From positions 1-39,776 of the forward strand of contig NZ_CCXI01000104.1 in the NCBI RefSeq assembly GCF_000820705.1: a stretch of 39,776 nucleotides of DNA. The letters run 5' to 3'. The stretch is from Clostridium polynesiense. Lineage in GTDB: Bacteria; Bacillota; Clostridia; Clostridiales; Clostridiaceae. Shown here piece after piece: positions 32,385-39,776 of this stretch (position 1 is its first letter; every line of letters starts with the position of its first letter). Below the pieces are notes generated by a model. That model saw nothing but the letters and a program-made list of their open reading frames with translations. It was not told the origin of the DNA and made no database searches. The translations under genes and the position numbers were made by a program.

Positions 32385-32770
32385 TTTCTCCTCCCGTACA
32401 TAAATAATTCTAATTAAGGCCTAATTTTTATTATCCGCAATACTTATTTTATCGCAGTTACAACGGATTAGCATTAAATATAAGAATATCTATTGACCCC
32501 TCATATATATAATATATCTAAAAAAGACAGGTTTTATTATTAATTAGAATTTTATTATTAATTAGAATTTTCTTATACAGAAATAATTTGAATATATAAA
32601 AACCATATGAATTGTCATGTTCAAGGTATCGTTTCAATTTATCCATAATTTAATATTATTTAAATTTTTTGTTTGTTAATATTTTTGTAAATTTTATCAG
32701 GTATAATCAACTTATAATTATTCTCATCAACATGCAATTATTTTAATGTATTTAACAGGAGGGTTATGTT
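32385..32770. other. Gene-free divergent region, EamA / lactonase
   Basis: 386 nt, strongly AT-rich. Contains two perfect tandem copies of the 18-nt unit TTTTATTATTAATTAGAA (32532-32567) and a TATAAT at about 32701-32706 that may be the lactonase -10 box (no good -35). Nothing else recognised. Confidence 0.6.
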
Positions 32771-33859
32771 ATGGAAATAAATAACACCAAGCTTAAAGGA
32801 TATATCGGAACATATACCCAAGGTAAAAGCGAAGGAATTTATTCTTTTATATTGAATACTGACGCAGGCTTAATAGAAAACATAGAACTTGCAGCAAAGC
32901 TTGAAAATCCAACTTATCTAGCTATAGATAAGGAAAACAGGTTCATTTATTCCGTGGTTAAATCACCGGATGAAAATATGCTTGAAAGCAACGGTGTAGC
33001 TTCCTACTCAATAAATCAGGAAGATTCAAATCTGAAATTATTGAATTATGAAACTTTAGAAGGTAAATCACCATGTTATGTAAGCACAGACAAAAATAAT
33101 AGTTACCTATTTTCGGCAAACTATCACGAAGGTACTCTAGCGGTATTTCCTATTACAGACGTAGGAAGTATAGCCATGCCTTCCGATATAGTGGAGCATT
33201 CAGGATCAGGACCAAATAAAGAGAGACAAGATGCCCCTCACGTCCATTATGCTTCTCTTTCACCGGGAGAAAAACATGTTTTTGCTGTAGATCTAGGAAC
33301 TGATAGAATAGAAGTTTATGAATTTGATTTTGAGAAAGGTAAGCTTAGTCATAATCCCAACTTCTCAATTTCCTTAAAACCAGGCTGCGGTCCAAGGCAT
33401 TCGACTTTCCATCCTAATGGAAAATATATATACGTGATAACAGAATTAAGTTCTGAGATAGCAGTCTTAGAGTATTCTGCAGAAAATTATTCCTTAAAGG
33501 AACTGCAATATGTGTCAACTCTTCCTCAGGATTTTAAGAGAGAAAATACCGGTGCAGCAATCCATCTTTCCCCTGACGGCAAATTTTTATATGCATCCAA
33601 CCGAGGTCATAATAGTATAGCTGTATTTTCAGTAGATGAATCTACAGGAAGCCTGCAGTTTATTTCTCATTACTTCACCAAGGGTGATGGTCCAAGAGAT
33701 TTTAATATAGATCCTTATGGGAAATTTTTAATCGCTGCAAACCAGAACAGCAGCAACATAGTTCTTTATTCCATCAATAAAGATCAGGGAACCCTGACTC
33801 AATTAGGAGAACCTATTGAAGTTCCAAACCCTGTATGCATAAAGTTTTTGAATATCTAA
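32771..33859 (+). CDS. Lactonase-family seven-bladed beta-propeller protein
   Basis: 362 aa of the COG2706 (6-phosphogluconolactonase-like/YkgB) family. Repeated blades with the recurring HPNGKYIYVITELSSEIAVLEY, LSPDGKFLYASNRGHNSIAVFSVD and DPYGKFLIAANQNSSNIVLYSI patterns; the family GPRH motif is present as CGPRHSTFHPNG. No signal peptide, so cytoplasmic. May hydrolyse 6-phosphogluconolactone or another lactone; no pentose phosphate genes lie nearby. GGAGGG ribosome site. It ends at a palindromic repeat that can act as a shared terminator with the MATE gene. Confidence 0.9.
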   Translation: MEINNTKLKGYIGTYTQGKSEGIYSFILNTDAGLIENIELAAKLENPTYLAIDKENRFIYSVVKSPDENMLESNGVASYSINQEDSNLKLLNYETLEGKSPCYVSTDKNNSYLFSANYHEGTLAVFPITDVGSIAMPSDIVEHSGSGPNKERQDAPHVHYASLSPGEKHVFAVDLGTDRIEVYEFDFEKGKLSHNPNFSISLKPGCGPRHSTFHPNGKYIYVITELSSEIAVLEYSAENYSLKELQYVSTLPQDFKRENTGAAIHLSPDGKFLYASNRGHNSIAVFSVDESTGSLQFISHYFTKGDGPRDFNIDPYGKFLIAANQNSSNIVLYSINKDQGTLTQLGEPIEVPNPVCIKFLNI

Positions 33860-33871
33860 GTAAACCACCAG

Positions 33872-33934
33872 TAAATGTCAACACCCCTGGGGTGCTTCCT
33901 TAAAATGGAATCACCCCAGGGGTGTTGACATTTA
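33872..33934. repeat. Nested GC-rich palindromic repeat, copy 2
   Basis: 28-nt arms around a 7-nt loop (TTAAAAT), one mismatch. Same CACCCC-T-GGGGTG core as copies at 29182 and 35386; outer arm AAATGTCAA pairs with TTGACATTT. Placed between convergent lactonase and MATE genes, 5 nt from the MATE stop. Confidence 0.95.
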
Positions 33935-33939
33935 TTTGC

Positions 33940-35298
33940 TTATTTAATAATCCTGTGCTGCCATTTGTTTCTTCTATATATTGCATATCCGTAGATGCAA
34001 ATTATAAAGTTGCTAAAACTCATGGAAAACCATATTCCTGTAGAGCCAATATCTGTGAGATATTTAAAGAGCAATATCATAGGTAATCTTATAAACCATA
34101 GCCTGCCAATTTCCATAGACATCGAGTACTTCGTATGCCCCGATCCCTGGAATATACCTTGAAGGATGCTGAATATTCCAAGAAGAGGCATTGAATAGGT
34201 TATATAATGAAGGTAGGTTATCCCTTGTGAAATAACTTCTCCATCATCCTTTGATTGTATAAAGAAATTAATTATTTCCTTATCCCATACAAACATAACT
34301 ACGCAGCCTACGAGAGATATTGTAAGGGAAAGCTTTATTGCTTTTTTAAATCCATCTTTTATCCTATCCAGCTGTTCTGAGCCTAGGTATTGCCCAACGA
34401 CTGCAGTTAAGGCTGCACCTACCCCCATAGCGGGCTGAACCACCAAATCCGTTATCCTGTTTACCATACCAAAAGCAGCCAAGGTAGCAGTTCCGTAGGA
34501 TGCTATAAAGCTATTCAAAACAATAAATCCCACCGCTGAGCCTGATTGACCTACTGATGTCGGTACGGCAATCCTCACTATTCTTTTAATTATATGTTTA
34601 TCAAATTTAAAATGCCTGAAGTTAACTTTTATAATACCCGGTCTTTTTATAAGCAGATAAAATCCTAAGAAAGCAAGTAAAGCTCTGGATAGAAGGGTAG
34701 CTATAGCCGCACCTGCTATTCCCATGTTGAAATTAAATATAAATATAGGGTCAAGCACCACGTTTAAAAGTGCACTTATACCGCTTAATATCGTAGGTTC
34801 TAAAGTATTGCCCTGAGCATTCATAATAGAATTATAATTAAAAAACAAAAACATAAAAGGCATGTCCAAAAATGTTATTTTAAGATATATACTACTGTAT
34901 TCAGCAAGCTCTCCTGCAGCCCCCATAAATTTTATTACAATAGGACTCAGCATATACCCTATGAATGAAAAAAACAAGGAACTTAAAAAGGATATAGCTA
35001 TAAGCTGAATAGAATATTTATTTGCCTCCTCATATTTTGACGCACCTATAAGCTGAGACAAAATGGAGGTACCTGCAATGGATAAACCTATCCCTAAAGA
35101 GACAAATAAGTAGTTTACCGGCCATACGAAGGAAGTAGCTGCAAAATGCACTGAGCTTATCTTACTCACCCAAACTCCATCTACCAGGCTGTATAAAGTC
35201 TGAATTAAATTATTAATCATTATGGGTATAGCCAATGTGATTATAACCCTGTACATATTACCATTCAAAATAAGATGCCTTCGTTTTTGAGAATCCAT
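33940..35298 (-). CDS. MATE-family efflux transporter (copy 1)
   Basis: 452 aa, 12 membrane helices in two six-helix halves. N-terminal GNMYRVIITLAIPIMINNLIQTLYSLVDGVWVSK is the MATE entry signature and the second half shows RIAVPTSVGQSGSAVGFIVLNSF. Na+ or H+ driven multidrug export. Very close in sequence to the adjacent gene at 35463, same length, so a recent tandem duplication. Own upstream gap of 164 nt includes a palindromic repeat. Start ATG with AGGGG nearby. Confidence 0.92.
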   Translation of the reverse strand: MDSQKRRHLILNGNMYRVIITLAIPIMINNLIQTLYSLVDGVWVSKISSVHFAATSFVWPVNYLFVSLGIGLSIAGTSILSQLIGASKYEEANKYSIQLIAISFLSSLFFSFIGYMLSPIVIKFMGAAGELAEYSSIYLKITFLDMPFMFLFFNYNSIMNAQGNTLEPTILSGISALLNVVLDPIFIFNFNMGIAGAAIATLLSRALLAFLGFYLLIKRPGIIKVNFRHFKFDKHIIKRIVRIAVPTSVGQSGSAVGFIVLNSFIASYGTATLAAFGMVNRITDLVVQPAMGVGAALTAVVGQYLGSEQLDRIKDGFKKAIKLSLTISLVGCVVMFVWDKEIINFFIQSKDDGEVISQGITYLHYITYSMPLLGIFSILQGIFQGSGHTKYSMSMEIGRLWFIRLPMILLFKYLTDIGSTGIWFSMSFSNFIICIYGYAIYRRNKWQHRIIK

Positions 35299-35385
35299 AA
35301 TACCCCTGCCTTTCTATTGTAAAATTAGTCCAATAAAGATTATATCACCTTTATCAATGGATTTAAAAATATATTTTATTCCAAA

Positions 35386-35447
35386 AAATGTCTTCACCCC
35401 TGGGGTGCTTCCAGTGAAATGGAAGCACCCCAGGGGTGAAGACATTT
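35386..35447. repeat. Nested GC-rich palindromic repeat, copy 3
   Basis: Perfect 27-nt arms with an 8-nt loop (AGTGAAAT). Core CACCCC-T-GGGGTG; outer arm AAATGTCTT pairs with AAGACATTT. Lies between the two co-directional MATE genes, 15 nt after the stop of the upstream one. Confidence 0.95.
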
Positions 35448-35462
35448 ATTTTTATTTTTTAC

Positions 35463-36821
35463 TTATTTTATTATCCTGTTTTGCCACTTGTTCTGCCTGT
35501 ATACAAGATAGCCGTAGACACATATTACAAGGTTGCTAAAACTCATAGAAAACCATATTCCCGTAGGACCTACACCAGTAAAATGCTTAAATAGGAGTAT
35601 CATAGGCAGTCTCACAAACCAAAGCCTTCCTATTTCCATGTTCATAGAATACTTAGTATGACCCGATCCTTGGAATATTCCTTGAAGTATGCTGAATATA
35701 CCCATTAGAGGCATGGAGTATGTAATATACTGCAGATATGTTACTCCCTGATGTATAACCTCCATATCATCTCGAGATTGTATAAAGAAATTTATAATCT
35801 CCTTGTCCCAGATAAATAGTACCGCACAGCCTATCACAGAAAATATCAATGTTAGCTTTATTGATTTTATGAAGGCTTCCTTAACCCTGGTTATCTGATC
35901 AGAGCCTAAATTTTGTCCCACAATAGCTGTTAAAGCTGCTCCTATACCCATGGCAGGCTGCATTATAAGACCTGTAATCCTGTTAACCATTCCGAAGGCA
36001 GCCATAGTTGCAGTTCCATAAGATGCTATAAATCCATTTAACACTATAAATCCCATGGCGGAACCGGATTGTCCTAAAGCTGAAGGAAGTGCTATCTTTA
36101 CAATCCTTGAAATAATATTTTTATTAAATTTGAATCCTCTAAAGTTGACCTTAATTATCCCCGGCCTTATTGCCAGCATATAAAATCCCGATGCTGCAAG
36201 TATAGCCTTAGATATAAGGGTTGCTATAGCAGCTCCTGCTATTCCCATATTGAAATTAAAGATAAGTATGGGATCCAGCACAATATTCAGTACTGCGCTA
36301 ATTCCGCTTAATATAGTAGGTTGAAGGGTGTTACCCTGAGCATTCATTATAGAGTTATAATTAAAAAACAAAAACATAAACGGCATGTCCAAAAATGTTA
36401 TTTTTAGATAGATATCGCTGTATTCTGCAAGACTTCCTGTTCCACCCATCAATTTAATAATTGTAGGACTTAATATGTAACCTATAAGCGCAAAAATTAA
36501 TGAACTTATGAAGGATACTGCTATAAGCTGATTAGAATACTTATTTGCATCCTCATACTTTTTCGCTCCTATAAGCTGAGATAAAATGGAGCTTCCAGCT
36601 ACAGACAAACCTATTCCTAAAGATACAAACAAAAAGTTAACAGGCCATACAAATGCAGTAGCAGCAAAATGAACTGAGCTTATTTTACTTACCCATACGC
36701 TGTCAGCAAGATTATAAAGAGTTTGGATCAGGTTATTAACCATAATAGGCAGTGATAGAGTAATAATAACCTTATAAATACTGCCTTCTAATATAAGCTG
36801 TCTTCGTTTTTTTGAGTCCAC
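35463..36821 (-). CDS. MATE-family efflux transporter (copy 2)
   Basis: 452 aa, 12 helices, same hallmarks as the neighbour at 33940: GSIYKVIITLSLPIMVNNLIQTLYNLADSVWVSK and RIVKIALPSALGQSGSAMGF. Long blocks are identical between the two, including LGIGLS, YLKITFLDMPFMFLFFNYN and SMSFSN, while scattered substitutions occur in the pore-lining helices, so specificity may have diverged. Start is a GTG with AAGGATGAGG just upstream; other starts lie further in. Each copy is followed by the same palindrome, so the repeat was part of the duplicated unit. Confidence 0.92.
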   Translation of the reverse strand: MDSKKRRQLILEGSIYKVIITLSLPIMVNNLIQTLYNLADSVWVSKISSVHFAATAFVWPVNFLFVSLGIGLSVAGSSILSQLIGAKKYEDANKYSNQLIAVSFISSLIFALIGYILSPTIIKLMGGTGSLAEYSDIYLKITFLDMPFMFLFFNYNSIMNAQGNTLQPTILSGISAVLNIVLDPILIFNFNMGIAGAAIATLISKAILAASGFYMLAIRPGIIKVNFRGFKFNKNIISRIVKIALPSALGQSGSAMGFIVLNGFIASYGTATMAAFGMVNRITGLIMQPAMGIGAALTAIVGQNLGSDQITRVKEAFIKSIKLTLIFSVIGCAVLFIWDKEIINFFIQSRDDMEVIHQGVTYLQYITYSMPLMGIFSILQGIFQGSGHTKYSMNMEIGRLWFVRLPMILLFKHFTGVGPTGIWFSMSFSNLVICVYGYLVYRQNKWQNRIIK

Positions 36822-37511
36822 TTACCTCATCCTTTCCAATCCTGAAATTACCATTCATTTTAAATTATATCATTAATAAATAGCAAAAAGAAAACTTTAT
36901 TCCAGCTAAAAATTTATTTAGTTTCTAAATAATAAATACGAAATATATAATAATAGCAATTAAAATAGCTTTTTCCTAACTCATAATTATATATAAATCT
37001 GATATTATTTATATATCAATCAAAAGTTTTTCATATATCAATCGGATATAAATAATCTTAGTATTATATAACTTGCATTAATCTTATATAGAATAAATTA
37101 ACCTTTATAATGGTAAATATAACCTTTGTTTTATTAAAAATCTGTGATACAATATTATTGTTATATAATTCACAAGACGCTTGTTTAATAATTAAGTTTG
37201 AATTATTAAAAAATATGCGTTCTGGAACATAACTAATATTCTTTTGAATATTACCCCTTATCTCGGATGTAGTCATTTAAAACGGATTGCTCAGAATCCC
37301 TTTTAAATACAGCATCCATTTTTTTTTGCCTTCACAAAGAAAAAATAGAAGGAATATTTATGCCATATTCCCTCTACTCAAATTTTACTAAATTATAAAT
37401 ATGTACTATGCGGATTGCAAAATAATAAATATGTATTTTGGGGATTACATATCCCTTCCATTTAAGTTTTATTAACTATAAATATGTGGTATTATGCAGC
37501 TTTATTAAAAT
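36822..37511. other. 690-nt gene-free stretch
   Basis: Very AT-rich. Contains two copies of ATATATCAATC (37011, 37034), an 8-bp hairpin TAATATTC/GAATATTA (37234-37253), and three copies of ATAAATATGT (37395, 37425, 37478), the first two within ~25-nt imperfect direct repeats at 30-nt spacing. No credible coding sequence; a possible 70-codon minus-strand reading at 37064-37276 lacks a ribosome site and any resemblance. Confidence 0.55.
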
Positions 37512-38033
37512 TTATGCTTTGTTACCTAACATAGCGGAAGGTACATATACCCTGGCAAGCATTTCTTTATCCAAAAGATATAATCCTTTAGCATCATCAG
37601 CAAGCATGTTGTACTTTGCAATATTGTCTACTGCATTTTCCTCTTCCTCTACCTGCTCATTTATAAACCACTCTAAAGCTTTTACTGTCTTATAATCCTT
37701 CTCAGAAGTAGCTTCATCCACTATTTTATAGATTTTTTGTGTTATCATTCTTTCATGCTCTAAGGTTTCTTCCAGCACTTCTCTGATATCTGTAAATTCT
37801 GTTTTAGGTCCATCTATAGCTTCCAACCTAACTCTGCCTCCTGCACTGATTACATAGTTATATATAATCATGGCATGGTCCTTCTCCTCCTGAGCTTGAA
37901 TATGAAACCAGTGGGCATAGCCATTCATGTTTAAATCAGACAAATATGCAGACATGGAAAGGTATAGATAGCTTGAAAATAATTCGTAATTAATCTGTTC
38001 ATTTAATAATTCTTCAATTCGTTTACTTAACAT
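37512..38033 (-). CDS. ftnA: Ferritin
   Basis: 173 aa, non-haem bacterial ferritin that oxidises and stores iron in a 24-subunit cytoplasmic shell. The ferroxidase ligands are in place: Glu17 (INYE), Glu50 and His53 (QEEKDH), and later Glu residues in LEHERMITQKI and INEQVEEEE. Full family length. AAGGAGG ribosome site. Monocistronic; no clear terminator, only AT-rich repeats after it. Iron- or peroxide-dependent control is expected but I could not identify a Fur or PerR box with confidence. Confidence 0.95.
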   Translation of the reverse strand: MLSKRIEELLNEQINYELFSSYLYLSMSAYLSDLNMNGYAHWFHIQAQEEKDHAMIIYNYVISAGGRVRLEAIDGPKTEFTDIREVLEETLEHERMITQKIYKIVDEATSEKDYKTVKALEWFINEQVEEEENAVDNIAKYNMLADDAKGLYLLDKEMLARVYVPSAMLGNKA

Positions 38034-38385
38034 AATTCAATGTCCTCCTTATTCTTTTTTACTTCACAGCCCTAATTTTTATTTTCAGAAGTTAAATAAA
38101 GTTGTATAGGTCATACTGTTTAATATTTTAAATAGTTGTGTATCCATTATATCATATACCTTTTATATCTAAAACTAATTAAATACCTAGTAATATTAAT
38201 TAATTTTTAAAACTCTATTAAAATAATAAAGCAATATTTAAGCTCCTCCTGTAATTTTTGTCTCTACTATAATACATAATAAGATTAACCAGTAATTATA
38301 TAAATTTATTAATGAACTATCCAGCTTCTTTTACTGATTTTTATCCAAATAGTTTTAAATAATAATTATTTTTTAATAATATCTA

Positions 38386-38414
38386 TTGACACAAAATAGT
38401 TATAGTAATATAAT
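38386..38414 (+). promoter_or_regulatory. Perfect-consensus sigma-A promoter of the MarR gene
   Basis: TTGACA (38386-38391), 17-bp spacer, TATAAT (38409-38414). All twelve consensus bases match, with optimal spacing. Confidence 0.85.
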
Positions 38415-38418
38415 TAAA

Positions 38419-38470
38419 TTAATTCGTAAGCGAAACATTAGAATGCTAAATATATTTCGTTAAGAATTAA
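38419..38470. promoter_or_regulatory. MarR operator candidate
   Basis: Inverted repeat TTAATTCGTAAGCGAAA (38419-38435) and TTTCGTTAAGAATTAA (38455-38470), with a smaller TTAG-AATG-CTAA repeat in between. It covers the predicted transcription start, so binding would repress the MarR-ABC operon. Confidence 0.6.
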
Positions 38471-38506
38471 TAATATTATTTGGTTTATTACTTGGGAGGT
38501 TTTATT

Positions 38507-38935
38507 ATGATGAGCGCAAAGGGTGCTGAAATATCTGCACTTTTAAAAGAAATAAATCACGAACTTAATAACAAATTAAAGTGCAGCTTTAAAGATTTTG
38601 ATTTAACCCTTCCTCAAATAAATGCACTAAAAATTTTATATTCCCATAAAAAGCTTAAGATCAGCGAGCTTAGCCAAAAAATGAATCTGGCAAACAGTAC
38701 TGTATCCGGAATCGTTGACAGATTGGAAAAGCAGGGTTTATTAGAAAGGGTAAGGAGCAGCGAAGATAAGAGGATTGTATATCTAATACTTTCCCCAAAA
38801 ACCGAGGAAATTAAAGATGATATCCACAATACTGTTAATGATTATCTTGCCAGTCTCGTTTCTAAAGGAAGTGAAGAAGAAATTAATTCTGTTATTAAAG
38901 GTCTGAAAACCCTTAAAGTACTTCTGCATAGATAA
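38507..38935 (+). CDS. MarR-family transcriptional regulator
   Basis: 142 aa winged-helix regulator. Recognition region: LPQINALKILYSHKKLKISELSQKMNLANSTVSGIVDRLEKQGLLERVRSSEDKRIVYLILSPK, including the DxR wing motif (SSEDKR), flanked by dimerisation helices. Start at 38507 (or the ATG immediately after) has GGGAGG 7 nt upstream; an earlier ATG at 38480 lacks one. Leads an operon with the ABC ATPase 48 nt downstream. The perfect promoter with an overlapping palindrome suggests tight autorepression released by a drug-like ligand. Confidence 0.92.
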   Translation: MMSAKGAEISALLKEINHELNNKLKCSFKDFDLTLPQINALKILYSHKKLKISELSQKMNLANSTVSGIVDRLEKQGLLERVRSSEDKRIVYLILSPKTEEIKDDIHNTVNDYLASLVSKGSEEEINSVIKGLKTLKVLLHR

Positions 38936-38983
38936 CTAATTATCAGAACAATTCAATTTAAGTTTCAGAAGGGAGAATTTTTT

Positions 38984-39776
38984 ATGAAAAATATAATCGA
39001 AATAGATAGTTTAAAAAAGACTTATGAAAATTTTGAGGCGGTAAAAAATGTGAGTTTCAATGTTAAACAGGGAGAAATATTCGGATTTCTAGGACCTAAC
39101 GGGGCTGGAAAGAGCACCACTATAAATATGCTGTCCACTATGATAAAGCCTACCTCAGGAGTAGCTTCCATAAACGGCTACAATGTCAGCAGCGAAAAAG
39201 ATAAGGTTCGAGAAAGCATCGGAATAATTTTTCAGGAGAACACATTGGACATCAAATTAACCGCCTATGAAAATTTGATGCTTCACTGCAGACTCTATAG
39301 TGTGCCTAAAAGCCAAAGAGAATCAAGGATTAAAGAGGTTCTGGAAATGGTGGAACTTTATGATAAAAAGGATAATTTGGTTAAGACTTTTTCTGGAGGA
39401 ATGAAAAGAAGGCTGGAGATTGCCAGAGGACTTCTTCATTACCCAAAGGTTATATTTCTGGATGAACCTACTGTAGGACTTGATCCTCAAACTCGGGCTC
39501 ATATATGGCAGTATATATTAAAACTCAAGGAAAAAGCCGGAATAACAGTATTCTTAACCACTCATTATATGGATGAGGCAGAATTCTGCGACAGAATAGC
39601 CATAATTGATGACGGCAAAATCATTGCACTGGAAACACCTGAGTCTCTTAAAAACAGCCTTGGAGGTGACGTTTTGGAAATCTCCACTGAAGACAACAAC
39701 AAAGCTATGACTGCTATAAGAGAAAAGTATAATATAAATCCTAAAATTAAAGATGATGTCATCTCTTTTAATGCTG
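38984..39776 (+). CDS. ABC-2-type transporter ATP-binding protein (3' end cut by window)
   Basis: 264 codons are visible and the frame is open to the window edge. DrrA/CcmA-type ATPase: Walker A GPNGAGKSTT, Q-loop region IIFQENTLD, signature SGGMKRRLEIARG, Walker B VIFLDEPTVGLDP, H-loop TTHYMDEAE, then a C-terminal domain (IIALETPESLKNSLGGDVLEIST) typical of daunorubicin-resistance-type exporters. The ATG at 38984 has AAGGGAG 8 nt upstream. The permease gene is expected just beyond the window. Co-transcribed with the MarR gene, so likely a regulated drug or lipid exporter. Confidence 0.93.
   Translation, partial: MKNIIEIDSLKKTYENFEAVKNVSFNVKQGEIFGFLGPNGAGKSTTINMLSTMIKPTSGVASINGYNVSSEKDKVRESIGIIFQENTLDIKLTAYENLMLHCRLYSVPKSQRESRIKEVLEMVELYDKKDNLVKTFSGGMKRRLEIARGLLHYPKVIFLDEPTVGLDPQTRAHIWQYILKLKEKAGITVFLTTHYMDEAEFCDRIAIIDDGKIIALETPESLKNSLGGDVLEISTEDNNKAMTAIREKYNINPKIKDDVISFNA

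Larger units (their letters stand above)
38034..38506. other. Divergent regulatory region, ferritin / MarR
   Basis: 473 nt. The right part holds the MarR promoter (38386-38414) and operator (38419-38470). The left part is the AT-rich ferritin leader, where I see no convincing consensus promoter, riboswitch or small gene. Confidence 0.5.

Noticed and set aside
32640-32700. Rex-like TTGTTAATATTTTTGTAAA upstream of the lactonase gene
   Set aside because: The right half-site does not fit the consensus; chance in AT-rich DNA.
37064-37276. Possible 70-residue minus-strand protein
   Set aside because: No ribosome site, AT-driven composition, no recognisable motif, and it lies in repeat-rich empty DNA.
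28476-38103. Shared TCAGAAGTTAAATAA at 28480 and 38087, in the nitroreductase and ferritin leaders
   Set aside because: Fifteen AT-rich bases matching once is weak evidence; no symmetry or conserved position relative to a promoter.

Overview
The window looks like a chromosomal segment of a low-GC, spore-forming anaerobe close to Clostridium sensu stricto. The evidence is AT-rich intergenic DNA with strong AGGAGG-type ribosome sites, two spore-coat-type genes, a SleB/CwlJ-type hydrolase, a 2-oxoacid:ferredoxin oxidoreductase, phosphotransbutyrylase and butyrate kinases, and a thioredoxin reductase that appears to lack its NADPH site. There are no rRNA or tRNA genes, no CRISPR array, no phage and no transposase. 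I recall a similar buk, ptb, FAD dehydrogenase, cdaR, cdaA, trxB, trxA order in Clostridium acetobutylicum, but I cannot check that here.

Layout. 1-2.8 kb (+): end of an amino-acid ABC permease, a YjbQ-family protein, and a secreted phosphodiesterase with dockerin-like and cohesin-like parts. 2.8-8.1 kb (-): EamA exporter, AIM24-family protein, a GltS-like symporter paired with a C_GCAxxG_C_C protein, two coat proteins and a CPBP protease. 8.3-15.2 kb (-): the energy block, as two terminated units: buk-ptb-buk, then P-loop ATPase, 4Fe-4S subunit, and alpha, beta and gamma subunits of a 2-oxoacid oxidoreductase. Together these can turn branched-chain 2-oxoacids, or butyryl-CoA, into acids with ATP and reduced ferredoxin (Stickland-type oxidation). 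15.5-19.2 kb (-): FAD dehydrogenase and the c-di-AMP pair cdaA-cdaR. 19.4-21.3 kb (+): an unknown membrane-anchored helical protein and a SleB-type hydrolase. 21.4-27.4 kb (-): trxA-trxB, a PAP2-TPR-iadA operon, and an ECF sigma/anti-sigma-like pair. 27.7-39.8 kb: frameshifted nitroreductase with a divergent HxlR regulator, AarF-type kinase with a phasin-like partner, EamA exporter, lactonase-type propeller, two tandem MATE pumps, ferritin, and a MarR regulator upstream of an ABC ATPase that runs off the end.

The most notable signals outside coding sequence are three copies of a near-perfect 61-62 nt nested palindrome at 3' ends of genes, whose arms covary; an inverted pair of a second palindromic repeat flanking the energy block, one copy forming the C-terminus of a flavoprotein; a CsoR-family-type operator on the thioredoxin promoter; and an A8 tract that breaks the nitroreductase frame. 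I found no clearly new multi-gene system. The best leads are these palindrome families and the thioredoxin locus.
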